Below are positions 62,335 through 64,000 of a stretch of 64,000 nt of DNA, piece after piece. The notes below the pieces were generated by a model. The model searched no databases. It saw only the letters and a program-made list of their open reading frames with translations, and was not told the origin of the DNA. The position numbers and the translations under genes are program-made. Each line of letters starts with the position of its first letter. Within the stretch, counting starts at the first letter, position 1. Source of the stretch: Chiridota heheva (Eukaryota; Echinodermata; Holothuroidea; Apodida; Chiridotidae); contig JAIGNY010003269.1 in the NCBI GenBank assembly GCA_020152595.1, forward strand, positions 96,001 to 160,000. The letters run 5' to 3'.

Positions 62335-62750
62335 TGCGGTGCACTTTGCTCTTTTTCCATCGTCACTGCACAGATTTGACGGGATTGTTTCGCTATACAC
62401 ATGATTTGAAAGGAAAGGAATCGTCCCATTAAGAAATTCAGAAGTAAACGCCGCCGTGCTGGTAACGTCACTTCCGGTTCCCAATTTTCCTTATTGATTG
62501 TTAAATCTGGGATGTTATCGATATCACCTGTAGTCTCCTATGTTCGGTCCGGCGGATGTGTGATCGATAACATCGCATATTTATCGTGATCAATAGGCAA
62601 AATTGACAACCAGAAGTGACTTTACCAGGACGGAGGCGCTCACTTCTGAATGTATTTATGGGCGATACCTTACCTTTAACACCTTTGCATCTATGTGTCA
62701 ATTGGGCTCACCATTCAGGTGTAATGTCATTAACGTACCGTCATCCAGTC
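62335..62750. repeat. Imperfect foldback (inverted duplication)
   Basis: Left arm about 62335-62520 and right arm about 62570-62750 are reverse complements at roughly 80% in the best part (e.g. CTGGTAACGTCACTTCCGG against CTGGTAAAGTCACTTCTGG). GATGTTATCGAT is near the centre on both sides. Each arm carries an outward ORF starting MTLPxRRR (minus from 62471, plus from 62616). No known domain recognised. Confidence 0.7.
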
Positions 62751-62895
62751 GTCGAGCGTCGAGTATCTCGTCAGCTTGTCGTCTATCCCATCCTGGGCGC
62801 GGCGATATAATAATACACTTTTTCCTATAAGTATAATATATGTACAATTTCTCAAAAGCAAAAACTAAAAATACCGTACTACAGATGCGACTTAA

Positions 62896-63590
<695 letters not shown>

Positions 63591-64000
63591 TAGTAATAAA
63601 TCGTATAATCACAATGACCATGTTTTTCATATTTGAATTTGTTATTCCGGTGTCGAACCGCTAGTTCGAAAATCAATTTATATTGCGTTATGTACCAGAG
63701 CACCCAGTCTACCACTCCCCATATGTGTAGGAAGCAGGGACAGGGAAAGTCTGCCCCGCTTAGATGATTTCACCTTCCCGGGTGGGAAGTAGATTGGAGA
63801 TCATTAAAGCTGTAAAGTAAAATATAAAACAATTACAAAATTAAAATGAAATTTTGTAAAATGTCCCACTAAAAAATTAAAGGAAATTTCCAGCAACATT
63901 GAAAGTTTTCGCATGTAACCGGGAAGTTTTGGAATTTTCCGAGAAGTTACCCTTCCTACGTCCTTACCCCACCCCCCCCCCTTTTTTCCCTCCCTCCCGA
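63591..64000. other. No gene recognised
   Basis: Flank of the AAT array ending in AT-rich degenerate repeats and C-runs (63966). Confidence 0.5.

Overview
This is a eukaryotic, very repeat-rich and AT-rich window with one confidently recognisable gene. Several traits suggest a marine invertebrate deuterostome, and an echinoderm is my best guess: an Sp5-type transcription factor, a P2X7-C-terminal-like gene remnant, tRNA-derived SINEs, abundant simple repeats, and recurring TAGGCCTA / GGCCTAACGTTAGGCC motifs. The species cannot be fixed from the sequence alone.

Layout. 1-3738: a young, non-autonomous LTR retrotransposon with near-identical LTRs, a tRNA-Leu-type primer binding site repeated five times, and a polypurine tract. 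6406-7640, 9039-9818, 14519-15110 and 24444-26510: large minisatellite or microsatellite arrays. 11875-13796: a broken P2X7-C-terminal-like gene in two exon-like blocks. 15845-16194: a tRNA-derived SINE. 28620-29850: degenerate long-period tandem repeats. 34130-35169: a hAT-like element with a perfect 8-bp target duplication. 38472-38894: a terminal-inverted-repeat element. 42920-43965: a 5'-truncated, frameshifted non-LTR retrotransposon. 47482-47741: a small MITE built around TATCTCGT hairpins. 49606-50030 and 62896-63590: long AAT arrays. 51588-52092: a GATATC palindrome array.

The gene of interest is on the minus strand between about 54.4 and 58.1 kb. A large last exon encodes the Sp box, the buttonhead box and three C2H2 zinc fingers. 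I infer a 12-codon first coding exon 2.6 kb upstream. The intron holds a third, older LTR copy that itself carries a SINE flanked by a 12-bp duplication, and half of a second TIR element. Upstream of the inferred start are two matches to the TCF/LEF motif, as expected for a Wnt-responsive Sp5 gene, and GC boxes. Two small exon-like ORFs with good splice donors lie on the opposite strand (58813-58857 and 59550-59594). The second looks like a signal peptide and may begin a neighbouring gene.

Most of the remaining sequence is dispersed or tandem repeat DNA without convincing coding content. I found no clear new multi-gene system. The less ordinary items are the amplified primer binding site, the nested transposon history inside the Sp5 intron, the foldback at 62.3-62.75 kb with mirror-image ORFs, and several long hairpins.
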